A model generated the notes under the pieces. It saw only the letters and a list, made by a program, of their open reading frames with translations, had not been told where the DNA came from and ran no database searches. Made by a program: the position numbers and the translations under genes. Of a stretch of DNA of 64,000 nt, positions 25,288 through 33,444 are shown piece by piece (the first letter of the stretch is position 1; every line of letters begins with the position of its first letter). Source of the stretch: Mycobacterium sp. 1274756.6 (lineage in GTDB: Bacteria > Actinomycetota > Actinomycetes > Mycobacteriales > Mycobacteriaceae); NCBI RefSeq assembly GCF_001668625.1, contig NZ_LZLJ01000088.1, positions 1 to 64,000 on the forward strand, given 5' to 3'.

Positions 25288-26841
25288 ATGCCCGCTCCCT
25301 CGGCCGCCGAGTTCGACCGGCTGCGCCGCCTCGTCGCCATCGATGACGTCGACGCCCGCCAGTCCCGCACCATCAACGAGGTCTTCACCGGTAAAGAGCT
25401 GACCACGATCCCGGTCGGCACCGCCGAGGACGTGACCGCGGCCTTCGCCAAAGCCCGTGCCGCCCAAGCCAAGTGGGTGAAGCGGCCGGTCAAGGACCGC
25501 GCGGCGATCATGGAGCGCTACCGCGACCTGCTGATCGCCAACCGGGACTTCCTGATGGACGTGGCCCAGGCCGAGACCGGCAAGTCCCGGGCCGCCGCGC
25601 AGGAAGAGATCGTCGACATGATGCTCAACGCGCGGTACTACGCGCGGCACGCCCCCAAGCTGCTCAAACCCACCCGGGTGCAGGGCCTGCTGCCCGGCGT
25701 GGTCAAGACCGTCGTCCACCACCAGCCCAAGGGCGTGGTCGGAGTCATCTCGCCGTGGAACTACCCGATGACGCTGTCGATCTCCGACGCGATCCCGGCA
25801 CTGCTCGCCGGCAACGCCGTGGTGGTCAAACCCGACAGCCAAACCCCCTACTGCACGCTGGCCAACGCCGAACTGCTGTACCAGGCCGGCCTGCCGCGTG
25901 AGGTGTTCGCGGTGGTGCCCGGGCCCGGCTCGGTGGTGGGCACCGCCATCGTGGAGAACTGCGACTACCTGATGTTCACCGGGTCCAGCGCCACCGGACG
26001 CACCCTGGCCGAGCAGTGCGGCCGGCGACTGATCGGCTTCTCCGCCGAACTCGGCGGGAAGAACCCGATGATCGTCACCGAGGGCGCCAACCTCTCCGAG
26101 GTCGCCAAGGCCGCGACCCGGGCCTGCTTCTCCAACGCCGGGCAGCTGTGCATCTCGGTCGAACGGATCTACGTCGAGAAGCCCATCGTCGAGGAGTTCA
26201 CCGCCAAGTTCACCGAGCAGGTGCGGGCGATGAAACTGGGTCCGGGCTACGACTTCTCCACCGACATGGGCAGCCTGATCTCCGAGGATCAGCTCAAGAC
26301 CGTCTCCGGGCACGTCGACGACGCCAAGGTCAAGGGCGCCACCGTCCTCGCCGGTGGCAACCCGCGTCCCGACCTGGGCCCGCTGTTCTTCGAACCGACC
26401 GTGCTCGCCGATGTCAACGACGAGATGGAGTGCGGGCGCAACGAGACGTTCGGCCCGGTGGTGGCGATCTACCCCGTCGACAGCGTCGAGGAGGCGATCG
26501 AGAAGGCCAACGACACCGAGTACGGCCTCAACGCCAGCGTCTGGGCGGCGAGCAAGGCCGACGGCGAGGCGATCGCCGCGCGGATCAACGCCGGCACGGT
26601 CAACGTCGACGAGGGGTACGCGCTGACGTTCGGCTCCACCGCCGCGCCGATGGGCGGCATGAAGGCGTCCGGGGTGGGCCGTCGCCACGGACCGGACGGG
26701 CTGCTCAAATACACCGAGCCGCAGACCATCTCCACCGCGCGGGTGCTCAACCTCGACCCGCCGCTGGGGATTTCGCCGACCTTCTGGCAGAAGGCGTTCA
26801 CCCCGATGATCCGGGTCGTGCAGAAGCTGCCCGGTCGCTAG
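25288..26841 (+). CDS. gabD2: succinate-semialdehyde dehydrogenase (NADP+), GabD2-like
   Basis: A 517-aa aldehyde dehydrogenase highly like M. tuberculosis GabD2, which begins MPAPS as this does. The cofactor/active-site motifs are SPWNYPMTL, FTGSSATGRTLAE, the catalytic Glu region FSAELGGKNP and the nucleophile Cys in FSNAGQLCIS. GabD2 oxidises succinic semialdehyde to succinate. A strong AGGAGGAG site precedes the ATG. In M. tuberculosis it lies elsewhere, so its place in the cholesterol region is a local rearrangement. Its 3' end overlaps the convergent amidohydrolase by 4 bp. Confidence 0.9.
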   Translation: MPAPSAAEFDRLRRLVAIDDVDARQSRTINEVFTGKELTTIPVGTAEDVTAAFAKARAAQAKWVKRPVKDRAAIMERYRDLLIANRDFLMDVAQAETGKSRAAAQEEIVDMMLNARYYARHAPKLLKPTRVQGLLPGVVKTVVHHQPKGVVGVISPWNYPMTLSISDAIPALLAGNAVVVKPDSQTPYCTLANAELLYQAGLPREVFAVVPGPGSVVGTAIVENCDYLMFTGSSATGRTLAEQCGRRLIGFSAELGGKNPMIVTEGANLSEVAKAATRACFSNAGQLCISVERIYVEKPIVEEFTAKFTEQVRAMKLGPGYDFSTDMGSLISEDQLKTVSGHVDDAKVKGATVLAGGNPRPDLGPLFFEPTVLADVNDEMECGRNETFGPVVAIYPVDSVEEAIEKANDTEYGLNASVWAASKADGEAIAARINAGTVNVDEGYALTFGSTAAPMGGMKASGVGRRHGPDGLLKYTEPQTISTARVLNLDPPLGISPTFWQKAFTPMIRVVQKLPGR

Positions 26842-27650
26842 AACCCGAAGACCCGGGCGGCGTTGCCGCGCAGGTAGTCGGCCCGCGCGTCGGCGGTGAG
26901 GCCCAGCTCGTCGAGACCGGCGAGTGCCCGCTGGTGGCTGATCATCGGGTAGTTGGTGCCGAAGAGCACCTTGCGCCGCCCGGTGCCGGTCTTCATGAAC
27001 CTGACCAGCTCCTCGGGCAGCCGGCGGGTGGTGTAGGCCGAGGTGTCGATGTAGACGTTGGGGTGCTTGCGGGCCACCGCGACCATCTCCTCGGTCCACG
27101 GATAGCCGACGTGCCCGCAGACGATCACCAGCTCGGGGAAGTCCAGCGCCACCTGGTCGATGTAGGGGATCGGGCGGCCGGTCTCCGAGGGCCGCAGCGG
27201 GCCGGTGTGGCCGACCTGGGTGCAGAACGGCACCCCCAGCTGCACGCACTCGGCGAACAGTGGGTAGTAGCGCCGGTCGGTGGGCGGCGCGTTCCACAGC
27301 CACGGCACCACCCGTAGCCCGACGAACCCGTCGTCGCGCACCCGGCGGCGCAGTTCGCGCACCGCGACCATCGGCCGGTCCAGGTCCACGCTGGCGATCC
27401 CGGCGAAGCGGGTCGGGTACCGGGCGACCCAGCCGGCGACCTCGTCGTTGGCGACCAGCTCGCCGCGCGGCCCCCACCACGCGCTGAGCAGGCCGCGCTC
27501 GACGTTGCCCGCGTCCATCGCCGCGACCGTGGATTCGAGCGGGACCTCGGCGTCGGGGATCGCGTCGCCGGTCCAGCGGCGCAACGACGCCAGCATGTCG
27601 TCGGCGAGGAACCGGCGGGTCGGGTGCTGCATCCACACGTCGATGGTCAT
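26838..27650 (-). CDS. amidohydrolase-fold protein (Rv3510c-like)
   Basis: A 270-aa protein of the amidohydrolase_2 / ACMSD-like TIM-barrel family. The family's barrel His/Asp segments appear as QVGHTGPLR, VCGHVGYPW, IDTSAY and the late FGTNYPM. The usual N-terminal HxH pair is reduced to an MQHPTRRF-type start, so metal binding may be altered. It is the last gene of a fadD19-NMO-amidohydrolase unit under a KstR box. Hydrolysis or decarboxylation of a steroid fragment is plausible but unproven. Confidence 0.8.
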   Translation of the reverse strand: MTIDVWMQHPTRRFLADDMLASLRRWTGDAIPDAEVPLESTVAAMDAGNVERGLLSAWWGPRGELVANDEVAGWVARYPTRFAGIASVDLDRPMVAVRELRRRVRDDGFVGLRVVPWLWNAPPTDRRYYPLFAECVQLGVPFCTQVGHTGPLRPSETGRPIPYIDQVALDFPELVIVCGHVGYPWTEEMVAVARKHPNVYIDTSAYTTRRLPEELVRFMKTGTGRRKVLFGTNYPMISHQRALAGLDELGLTADARADYLRGNAARVFGF

Positions 27651-27672
27651 CGCGTGCTCAGCCTAAACCCGC

Positions 27673-28794
27673 TCAGCCGTCCCGGATGTCGTCCAGGCGC
27701 CGGGTCGCGGCCTCGAAACCGGCGACCAGGTCGGCGATGATGTCGGCGGCCGGCCGGATCTCGTTCATCCGCCCGACGATCTGGCCGACCGGCATCGCGA
27801 CCGCGGTGGGGTCGCTGGACTCGCTCATCCGCTGGTGGGCCTCGCCGACCAGGATGTTCTGCAGCGGCATCGGCAGCGGGTCGGGCGCCTCGGGGGCGTC
27901 CCAGGCGTCGGTCCAGCGGCTCTTGAGCAGCCGGGCCGGCTTGCCGGAGTAGATGCGCCGGCGCACCGTGTCGCTGGAGGTGGCGGCCAGCAGCGCCTGC
28001 TGGATCACCGAGGCACCGGACGAGCCGCGCGCCCCCAGGTCGTATTCGGCGGCGGTCAGAAACGCCGAGCCCATCCAGACCCCGGAGGCGCCCAGCGCCA
28101 GGGCGGCCGCGATCTGTCGTCCGGACCCGATGCCGCCCGCGGCGAGCACCGGGGCCCGGTCGCCCACCGCGTCGACGATCTCCGGCCACAGCACCACCGA
28201 GCCGATCTCGCCGGTGTGCCCGCCGGCCTCATGCCCCTGGGCGACCACGATGTCCACCCCGTTGTCGACGTGTCGGCGGGCGTGGTCGGCGTGCCCGGCC
28301 AGCGCGGCGACCGGCACCCCGGCCGCGTGCGCCTGCTCGATGACGTCGGTCGGCGGGGAGCCCAACGCGTTGGCGATCAGCGCGATCCGGTGCCGCAGCG
28401 CGACCTCGACGTGGGAGCGGGCCACCGAGTGCAGCCAGCCCAGCACCCCGGCGGAGGACCCGGCCTCCCCGGACAGCGGCGGCACCCCGAGGTCGGTCAG
28501 CGTCTTGTCGACGAACTCGCGGTGCGCGGCCGGGATGAGTTTGTCGATGTCGACCGCGCTGCCCTCGGTGGGCACCTTCGCCGGCATCACCACGTCGACC
28601 CCGTAGGGCCGCCCGTCGGTGTTCTCGTCCATCCAGGTCAGCACCGACTCGAGTTCGTCGGGCTCGTTGAACCGGACGCAGCCCAGCACCCCGAGCCCGC
28701 CGGCCCGGCTGACCGCGGCGGCCACCTTCTCCGAGGGCGTGAAGACGAAGATCGGGTAGTCGACCCCGAACTTGTCGCACAGTTCGGTGCGCAT
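27673..28794 (-). CDS. nitronate monooxygenase / enoyl-reductase-like FMN protein
   Basis: A 373-aa TIM-barrel FMN enzyme of the 2-nitropropane dioxygenase family. FMN/phosphate motifs are AQGHEAGGHTG and AAGGIGSGRQI with GASGVWMGS. Such proteins include nitronate monooxygenases and trans-2-enoyl-ACP reductase-like enzymes. ATG 28794 overlaps the fadD19 stop by one base, so it is coupled to fadD19 and likely induced by sterol. A link to side-chain metabolism is inferred from context only. Confidence 0.82.
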   Translation of the reverse strand: MRTELCDKFGVDYPIFVFTPSEKVAAAVSRAGGLGVLGCVRFNEPDELESVLTWMDENTDGRPYGVDVVMPAKVPTEGSAVDIDKLIPAAHREFVDKTLTDLGVPPLSGEAGSSAGVLGWLHSVARSHVEVALRHRIALIANALGSPPTDVIEQAHAAGVPVAALAGHADHARRHVDNGVDIVVAQGHEAGGHTGEIGSVVLWPEIVDAVGDRAPVLAAGGIGSGRQIAAALALGASGVWMGSAFLTAAEYDLGARGSSGASVIQQALLAATSSDTVRRRIYSGKPARLLKSRWTDAWDAPEAPDPLPMPLQNILVGEAHQRMSESSDPTAVAMPVGQIVGRMNEIRPAADIIADLVAGFEAATRRLDDIRDG

Positions 28795-30446
28795 CAGCTA
28801 CCGGCCGCGGCGTGTTTGGCGTGGACTTCGTCGGCGGGGCGGGCCTCGGTCTGCTCCTTGGCCCAGCGGTAGTCCGGCTTGCCGGCCGGGGAGCGCTTCA
28901 CCTCGTCGACGTACCAGAGGCTGCGCGGCACCTTGTACCCGGCGATCTCGGAGCGGACGAAGGTGTCCAGGTCGGCCAGGGTGGGCCGGGCGCCGGGACG
29001 GGCCTGCACCACCGCGGCCACGTGCTGGCCGTAGCGCGGGTCGGGCACCCCGACCACGAGGGCGTCGAACACGTCGGGGTGGCCCTTGAGCGCCGCCTCG
29101 ACCTCCTCGGGGTAGATCTTCTCGCCGCCGGAGTTGATCGACACCGAGCCGCGGCCCAGCATCGTCACCGTGCCGTCGGCCTCGACCTGCGCGTAGTCGC
29201 CTGGGATGGCGTAGCGCACGCCGTTGATGGTGCGGAAGGTCTCGGCGGTCTTCTTCTCGTCCTTGTAGTAGCCGACCGGGATGTGGCCGCGCTTGGCGAT
29301 GATGCCGCGCACCCCCGACCCGGGCTGCACCTCGTTGCCGTCGTCGTCGAGCACCACGGTGTTCTTGTCGATGGTGACCCGCGGGCCGCCGGTGTGCTCT
29401 TGGCCCTTGGCGACGATGCTGGTGCCGCCGAAGCCGGTCTCGCTGGACCCGATGGAGTCGGTGATGATCCGGTTGGGCAGCAACTCCAGCAGCTTCTCCT
29501 TGATGCTGGGCGAGAACAGCGCGGCGGTGGAGGCCAGCAGGAACAGCGAGGACAGGTCGTAGTCCTCGCCGCGCTCCCGGGCGGCCAGCAGCGCGTCCAG
29601 CAGCGGGCGGCCCATCGCGTCGCCGGTGAAGAACAGCAGGTTGACCTTGTGGTCGTGGATGGCCCGCCACACCGCGTCGGGGTCGAACTCCGGTGCCAGC
29701 ACCACGGTCTGCCCGGAGAACAGCGACATCCAGGTGGCCGACTGGGTGGCGCCGTGGATCATCGGCGGGATCGGGTAGCGGATCATCGGCGGGTTGGCGG
29801 CGGCGGCCTTGGACAGGTCGTATTCGTCGGCGACCGGCTCGCCGGTGGCGAAGTCGGTGCCGCCGAACAGCACCCGGTAGATGTCCTCGTGGCGCCACAT
29901 CACGCCCTTGGGGAACCCGGTGGTGCCGCCGGTGTAGAGCAGGTAGATGTCGTCTTCGCTGCGCTCACCGAAGTCGCGCTCCGGGGAGCCCTCGGCGAGG
30001 GCGGCCTCGAACTCGACCCCGCCGTAGCGCTGGTAGTCGGCGTCGGAGCCGTCCTCGACGACCAGCACGGTTTTGACGTTCGGGGTCTCGGGCAGCACGT
30101 TGGCGACCCGGTCGGCGTACTGGCGCTCGTGCACCAGCGCGACCATGTCGGAGTTGTCGAACAGGTAGCGCAGTTCGCCTTCGACGTAGCGGAAGTTGAC
30201 GTTGACCAGGATCGCGCCGGCCTTGACGATGCCGAGCATGGCGACCACGATCTCGATGCGGTTGCGGCAGTACAGCCCGACCTTGTCGTCCTTCTTGACG
30301 CCCCGGTCGATCAGGTAGTGGGCCAGCCGGTTGGCCTTCTCCTCCAGCTGCGCGTAGGTCAGCTGCTCGTCACCGCAGATCAAAGCGACCCGGTCGGGGA
30401 CGGCGTCGATGGTGTGTTCGGCCAGATCGGCAATGTTGAGAGCCAC
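28794..30446 (-). CDS. fadD19: steroid-CoA ligase FadD19
   Basis: A 550-aa AMP-forming ligase that activates C8 side-chain acids such as 3-oxo-cholest-4-en-26-oate to the CoA thioester. Family motifs are LLYTGGTTGFPKGVMW (P-loop), DSIGSSETGFGG, NSGGEKIYPEEVE and the C-terminal SPAGKPDYRW with the adenylation Lys. GTG 30446 gives the known N-terminus VALNIADLAEH. The stop TGA shares one base with the next gene's ATG. The KstR box and -10 (30454-30471) sit directly upstream. Confidence 0.95.
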   Translation of the reverse strand: MALNIADLAEHTIDAVPDRVALICGDEQLTYAQLEEKANRLAHYLIDRGVKKDDKVGLYCRNRIEIVVAMLGIVKAGAILVNVNFRYVEGELRYLFDNSDMVALVHERQYADRVANVLPETPNVKTVLVVEDGSDADYQRYGGVEFEAALAEGSPERDFGERSEDDIYLLYTGGTTGFPKGVMWRHEDIYRVLFGGTDFATGEPVADEYDLSKAAAANPPMIRYPIPPMIHGATQSATWMSLFSGQTVVLAPEFDPDAVWRAIHDHKVNLLFFTGDAMGRPLLDALLAARERGEDYDLSSLFLLASTAALFSPSIKEKLLELLPNRIITDSIGSSETGFGGTSIVAKGQEHTGGPRVTIDKNTVVLDDDGNEVQPGSGVRGIIAKRGHIPVGYYKDEKKTAETFRTINGVRYAIPGDYAQVEADGTVTMLGRGSVSINSGGEKIYPEEVEAALKGHPDVFDALVVGVPDPRYGQHVAAVVQARPGARPTLADLDTFVRSEIAGYKVPRSLWYVDEVKRSPAGKPDYRWAKEQTEARPADEVHAKHAAAGS

Positions 30447-30453
30447 GACACAC

Positions 30454-30471
30454 AAACTAGAACGTGTTACA
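30454..30471. promoter_or_regulatory. KstR box with overlapping -10 for fadD19
   Basis: The box TAGAACGTGTTACA (30458-30471) is a perfect TnnAACnnGTTnnA match. On the minus strand TAGTTT (30459-30454) is a TANNNT -10 that ends 7 nt before the fadD19 GTG, predicting a leaderless transcript blocked by KstR. The divergent echA19 GTG (30516) lies 44 bp away and is probably under the same box. Confidence 0.75.
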
Positions 30472-30515
30472 TTTCCTTTCAAGTTTGACCCCGAACGGCA
30501 CAGGAAGGCGGCACC

Positions 30516-31316
30516 GTGGGCGAGGCGGCACAACAGCCACATGCGCTGGTCGAGCAGCGTGGACACACCCTGATCGTCACGCTGAACCGCCCCGAAGCCC
30601 GCAACGCCCTGTCGTCCGAGATGCTCTCGATCATGGTCGAGGCCTGGGACCGGGTCGACGCCGACGACGACATCCGCAGCTGCATCCTCACCGGCGCCGG
30701 CGGCTACTTCTGCGCCGGCATGGACCTCAAGACCGCCACCAAGAAACCGCCGGGCGACTCGTTCAAGGACGGCAGCTACGACCCGTCGCGCATCGACGCG
30801 CTGCTCAAGGGCCGGCGGCTGACCAAGCCGCTGATCGCCGCCGTCGAGGGCCCGGCGATCGCCGGCGGGACCGAGATCCTGCAGGGCACCGACATCCGGG
30901 TGGCCGGCGAGAGCGCCAAGTTCGGCATCTCCGAGGCCCGCTGGAGCCTGTACCCGATGGGCGGCTCCGCGGTGCGCCTGGTCCGCCAGATCCCCTACAC
31001 CCTGGCCGCCGACCTGCTGCTCACCGGCCGGCACATCACCGCGACCGAGGCCCGCGAGATGGGCCTGATCGGCTACGTCGTGCCCGACGGCGACGCGCTG
31101 ACCAAGGCGCTTCAGATCGCCGAGGCGATCAACACCAACGGCCCGCTGGCGGTGCGGGCGCTGCTGCGCACGATCCGCGAGACCGAGGGCATGCCGGAGA
31201 ACGAGGCGTTCCAGCTCGACACCAAGATCGGCATCGAGGTGTTCTTGAGCGAGGACGCCAAGGAGGGCCCGCGGGCCTTCGCCGAGAAGCGCGCCCCGCA
31301 GTTCAAGAACCGCTGA
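30516..31316 (+). CDS. echA19: steroid enoyl-CoA hydratase EchA19
   Basis: A 266-aa crotonase. Oxyanion segments are FCAGMDL and AIAGGTE, and both catalytic Glu positions are kept (GGTEI and ISEARW). EchA19 hydrates the 3-oxo-cholest-4,22-dien-24-oyl-CoA class of side-chain enoyl-CoAs. The GTG at 30516 follows CAGGAAGG. It is divergent from fadD19 across a KstR box and overlaps the epimerase-like gene by one base. Confidence 0.93.
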   Translation: MGEAAQQPHALVEQRGHTLIVTLNRPEARNALSSEMLSIMVEAWDRVDADDDIRSCILTGAGGYFCAGMDLKTATKKPPGDSFKDGSYDPSRIDALLKGRRLTKPLIAAVEGPAIAGGTEILQGTDIRVAGESAKFGISEARWSLYPMGGSAVRLVRQIPYTLAADLLLTGRHITATEAREMGLIGYVVPDGDALTKALQIAEAINTNGPLAVRALLRTIRETEGMPENEAFQLDTKIGIEVFLSEDAKEGPRAFAEKRAPQFKNR

Positions 31317-32287
31317 TGCTGATCGCGGTCACCGGCGGGACCGGCTACATCGGGGCGCACACCGTGCGCGCCCTGCTGGAGGCCGGCCATGCGGTGCGGT
31401 TGCTGGTGGCGCCGGGCTGCGCCGACGAACCGGTCATCCCCCGGCTGCGCGAGCTGGGCGAGCTGACCACCCTCGACGGCGACATCCGCACCAAGGACAC
31501 CGTCGCCGAACTGCTCGACGGGGCGGATGCGGTGCTGCACGGCGCCGGGATCGTCGGCACCGACAACCGGCGCGAGAAGCTGATGTGGGAGGTCAACGCC
31601 CACGCCGGGGAGATGATCCTGACCTGCGCGGCCGAGGAAGGCCTGGACCCGATCGTCTCGGTGAGCAGCTACAGCACCATGTTCCCGCCGCCGGACGGGG
31701 TGATCGGCCCGGACTCGCCCGTCGTGCCCGGCCGCAGCGCCTACGCCCGCACCAAGGCCTACGCCGAGCGGGTGGCCCGGGAGTTGCAGGGCGAGGGCGC
31801 CCCGGTCGTCATCACCTACCCGTCGAGCGTGGTCGGCCCGGCGTTTTTCACCGCGCCCGGGGTCACCGAGCAGGGTTGGGAGCCGATCGTGCGGTTCGGG
31901 GTGGCGCCGCGGATGCGCGGCGGCATGCAGATGGTCGACGTGCGCGACGTCGCCGAGGTGCACACCCGGGTGATGGCCCCGGGTCGTGGTCCGCACCGCT
32001 ACGTCTGCGGCGGGGTGATGGTGAGCTTCGACGAGATGATCACGGCGGTGCAGGCGGGGCTGGGGAAGCCGATCCGCCGGTTCCCGCTCCCGCCGTCGGC
32101 CTTCCGGGCGGTCGGGCGAGCCGCCGACGCGGTGGGAGCCTTCCTCCCGCTCGGCGCCGGCCTCACCTACGAGGCGGCGTGGCTGCTCACCGAGGGGACT
32201 CCCACCGACGACACTTCCACGCTTGCCGACCTGGGGATGACGTGGCGCTCGCCCACCGCGGCGATCACCGAGTCGTTCCGCGGCTGA
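31316..32287 (+). CDS. extended SDR / NAD-dependent epimerase-like protein
   Basis: A 323-aa extended SDR. The N-terminal TGGTGYIG binds NAD(P), SVSSYST supplies the Ser and YARTKAYAE the Tyr/Lys pair. It resembles 3-beta-HSD/isomerase or dihydroflavonol-reductase-like proteins rather than sugar epimerases. ATG 31316 shares one base with the echA19 stop (TGATG), so it is in the same KstR-controlled unit. Steroid or side-chain alcohol oxidation is a reasonable but untested role. Confidence 0.85.
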   Translation: MLIAVTGGTGYIGAHTVRALLEAGHAVRLLVAPGCADEPVIPRLRELGELTTLDGDIRTKDTVAELLDGADAVLHGAGIVGTDNRREKLMWEVNAHAGEMILTCAAEEGLDPIVSVSSYSTMFPPPDGVIGPDSPVVPGRSAYARTKAYAERVARELQGEGAPVVITYPSSVVGPAFFTAPGVTEQGWEPIVRFGVAPRMRGGMQMVDVRDVAEVHTRVMAPGRGPHRYVCGGVMVSFDEMITAVQAGLGKPIRRFPLPPSAFRAVGRAADAVGAFLPLGAGLTYEAAWLLTEGTPTDDTSTLADLGMTWRSPTAAITESFRG

Positions 32288-32337
32288 GCGCCCTTCCTCT
32301 CCCGTTCCGCGTCCCCGCTCCCCGCGCCGTGCCCCCA

Positions 32338-32403
32338 TCACGCCGAACGTGCACTCCCTGCGAGCTTTTCGCGATTTTTTCGCAGCCTGTGCACGCTGGG
32401 TGA
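32338..32403. repeat. palindromic repeat, upstream copy (cassette boundary)
   Basis: A 55-bp stretch (32346-32400) matches 33341-33395 at 48 of 55 positions in direct orientation and is itself an imperfect inverted repeat (left CGTGCACTCC, right TTTCGCAG...GTGCACG, loop with TCGCGA and six T). The outer end TCACGCCGAACGTGCAC (32338-32354) is the reverse complement, 16 of 17, of the outer end of the other copy at 33384-33400. It lies just 5' of the 303-aa gene. Confidence 0.85.
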
Positions 32404-32432
32404 CCCGGCGGGGCGAAGTCCGGGCGGAGTCC

Positions 32433-32469
32433 GGGCCATTGTCGGTGCGGGGCGGGCCGTTGTCGGTGC
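32433..32469 (+). repeat. two 16-bp direct repeats before the 303-aa gene
   Basis: GGGCCATTGTCGGTGC (32433-32448) and GGGCCGTTGTCGGTGC (32454-32469) agree at 15 of 16 positions with a 21-bp period, about two helical turns. They end 19 bp before the ATG at 32489. Spacing suggests tandem binding of one protein on the same DNA face, perhaps autoregulation. Confidence 0.55.
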
Positions 32470-32488
32470 CGGACGGCAGACTCCGGCC

Positions 32489-33400
32489 ATGGCGCAACCC
32501 TTCATCGGCAGTGAGGCCCTCGCAGCGGGGAGACTGACGCCCTATCAACTGCGGAGCCGGTTCGTCGCCGTCCATCCCGATGTGTACCTGCCGCGCGGGG
32601 TCCAGGTGAACGCAGCGCTGCGCGCCAAAGCTGCCTGGTTGTGGTCGCGACGCCGCGGCGTGGTCGCCGGGAGTTCGGCGGCGACGCTCCACGGCGCCCG
32701 GTGGGTGGACGACCACGCTCCGGCGGTGCTGCTGTACGACTACCGGCGCCCACCTCCCGGTGTCGTCACCTGGTCGGACCACCTCGGCGACGACGAGGTG
32801 CAGACCGTGGCAGGGATTCCCGTGACCACCGCGGAACGGACCGCACTGGATTTGGCCTGCCGCCTCCCCACCGAAACGGCCGTCGCGCAGATCGATGCGC
32901 TGGCCAACGCGACGAAGCTCGTCCCCGCCCACGCCGCACTCCTCGCCGAGCGCCACCCCGGGCGGCGCGGGATCCGGCGCGCTCGGGTTTCCCTCGGGCT
33001 GGTCGACGCGGGTGCCGAATCACCACGCGAGAGTTGGCTGCGCCTGCTGTTGATCCGGGCCGGTTTCCCCCGACCACAGACCCAGATTCCCGTCTACGAC
33101 CGCTACGGGCAGCTCGTGGCCGTCGTCGACGTGGGGTGGGAGGAGATCCGGGTGGGGGTCGACTACGAGGGTGAGCATCACCGGCTCAGCAGCAACCGGT
33201 TCAACCGCGACATCCGCCGCCAGGAGGCCCTCACCGAGTTGGGCTGGGTCGACGTGCGGGTGACGGTCGAGGACTGTGAGGGCGGGATCGTCGCTCGGGT
33301 GGCCCGGGCGTGGGAGCGTCAGACCGGACAACCCGCACCCAACGTGCACGCACTGCGAAATTCTCGCGATTTTTTCGCAGCCCGTGCACGCTCGGCGTGA
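32489..33400 (+). CDS. AbiEi-like / DUF559-like two-domain protein in a repeat-bounded cassette
   Basis: A 303-aa protein. The N-terminal part (about residues 1-140) resembles the AbiEi-type antitoxin fold of mycobacterial proteins (RLTPYQLRSRFVAVHPDVYL, VVAGSSAATLHGARW, TTAERTALDLACRL). The C-terminal part (about 170-285) has an endonuclease-like DUF559/Vsr pattern with VVDVGWEEIRVGVDYEGEHH, consistent with a PD-(D/E)xK core. The last 19 codons lie inside the downstream palindromic repeat. It is not in the cognate interval of M. tuberculosis as I recall it. No partner toxin gene is visible. Function is unknown; a nuclease or a regulator are both possible. Confidence 0.75.
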   Translation: MAQPFIGSEALAAGRLTPYQLRSRFVAVHPDVYLPRGVQVNAALRAKAAWLWSRRRGVVAGSSAATLHGARWVDDHAPAVLLYDYRRPPPGVVTWSDHLGDDEVQTVAGIPVTTAERTALDLACRLPTETAVAQIDALANATKLVPAHAALLAERHPGRRGIRRARVSLGLVDAGAESPRESWLRLLLIRAGFPRPQTQIPVYDRYGQLVAVVDVGWEEIRVGVDYEGEHHRLSSNRFNRDIRRQEALTELGWVDVRVTVEDCEGGIVARVARAWERQTGQPAPNVHALRNSRDFFAARARSA

Positions 33401-33402
33401 GG
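33331..33402. repeat. palindromic repeat, downstream copy overlapping the 3' end of the 303-aa gene
   Basis: The arms CGTGCACGCACTGCGAAA (33343-33360) and TTTCGCAGCCCGTGCACG (33373-33390) pair at 16 of 18 positions around a 12-nt loop with TCGCGA. The core is a direct copy of 32346-32400, while the outer end is an inverted match of 32338-32354. It encodes the C-terminal NVHALRNSRDFFAARARSA of the protein. Confidence 0.85.
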
Positions 33403-33444
33403 GGTGGACCCCGGGAGCGGGCGCCTGGGAGCGGCCGAGACCGG

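Noticed and set aside
33361-33380. T-run with hairpin as a rho-independent terminator of the cassette gene
   Set aside because: The six T residues lie inside the loop/arm, not after the stem, and the same structure occurs upstream of the gene, so a repeat element explains it better.
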